Assembly: GCA_008704415.1 (NCBI GenBank)
Contig: VXIS01000453.1
Span: 1 to 29,609 of the forward strand
Direction: 5' to 3'
Length of the DNA stretch: 29,609 nt
Source: Sphaerosporella brunnea
Lineage: Eukaryota > Ascomycota > Pezizomycetes > Pezizales > Pyronemataceae
The position numbers and the translations under genes are program-made. Below the pieces are notes generated by a model, which was not told the DNA's origin, searched no databases, and worked only from the letters and a program-made list of their open reading frames with translations. Position 1 is the first letter of the stretch. Each line of letters opens with the position of its first letter. Of the stretch, positions 29,261 through 29,609 are shown piece after piece.

Positions 29261-29609
29261 CTTCTCCGCTTTTCACGGTCGTGATGCATGAAGCAATGCG
29301 CATGGTTTTGTTTTTTTCTCTGCGGCCATCAGCTGCAGCAGCAGCTAGAGCAAAGCGGGCAAAGCGCCAAGACATAGTAACAGCGAGCTAGCGCAGCTGC
29401 TTGCATGGACAGATCCGATCGACCACAGCCGCCGCCGCCTGGTCGACGGGCAAGGATGGCAGAGTGACACACACCCATCCACGCCTCGTCTGCCCCAGCT
29501 CCGCAAAACGCTCGGTACATGTGTGGCCCCCAGCCAATCTGCGATCGCCCTTTTGGCGGGGTAGCTGGGCCATGACTCTGGTTGCACAGAAAAAAAAAAG
29601 AGAACGCCC

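Larger units (their letters stand above)
27521..29609. other. Upstream flank of the dioxygenase and repeat-rich intergenic end
   Basis: G11 (27721-27731) and G17 (27793-27809) runs lie 200-290 bp upstream of the dioxygenase start, giving C runs on its coding strand. Further right are a CAC/ACC tract (28183-28250), CTACT repeats (28357-28465), a G11 run near 28791-28801 and T-rich tracts (29191-29260). Long frames crossing the CAC and T tracts are composition artefacts. No gene or RNA is supported. Confidence 0.5.

Noticed and set aside
29056..29391. Poly-Phe/poly-Lys frames near the right edge
   Set aside because: They translate T-rich simple sequence.

Overview
This window looks like nuclear DNA of a filamentous ascomycete (Pezizomycotina). 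Coding exons are broken by short introns (51-89 nt) with GT..AG ends and CTAAC/CTGAC/CTGAT-like branch sites. The recognisable families are fungal (F-box protein, Zn2Cys6 regulator, TauD/TfdA-type dioxygenase, LEA-like mitochondrial protein). Long intergenic stretches are full of microsatellites, homopolymer tracts and decayed class II transposons. I see no bacterial operon structure, CRISPR array, rRNA or convincing tRNA.

Layout. 1-2384: no firm gene; weak reading-frame fragments and a 167-bp palindromic MITE-like repeat. 2385-4834 (-): four-exon F-box protein, 753 aa. 5594-5881 (-): two-exon small protein, 75 aa. 5882-8741: intergenic and microsatellite-rich. 8742-10703 (-): four-exon Zn2Cys6 transcription factor, 593 aa. 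10704-15700: long low-information intergenic region with one possible broken ORF near 14.6-15.2 kb. 15753-20000: transposon graveyard with two eroded Tc1/mariner-type transposases, a 602-bp element with PIF/Harbinger (Tourist)-like ends plus a diverged relative, and a 127-bp hAT-type MITE nested in the second transposase. 20677-21183 (+): intronless LEA-like, probably mitochondrial protein with an almost perfect 87-bp tandem duplication and a good TATA box. 22234-25000: hAT-terminus fragments, a TA-flanked inverted-repeat element and a third transposase relic. 25834-27520 (-): four-exon TauD/TfdA-family dioxygenase, 490 aa. 27521-29609: repeat-rich flank with no gene I can support.

The five intact genes do not form an obvious pathway. 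Four lie on the minus strand but are kilobases apart, which fits ordinary scattered fungal genes rather than a biosynthetic cluster. The most informative content is the nested transposon history. Also worth attention are two splice features: a 6-nt tandem acceptor inside the zinc-cluster codons, and a stop-free 57-nt intron in the dioxygenase. All gene structures come from reading splice signals and frame continuity by eye. No transcript or database evidence was available.
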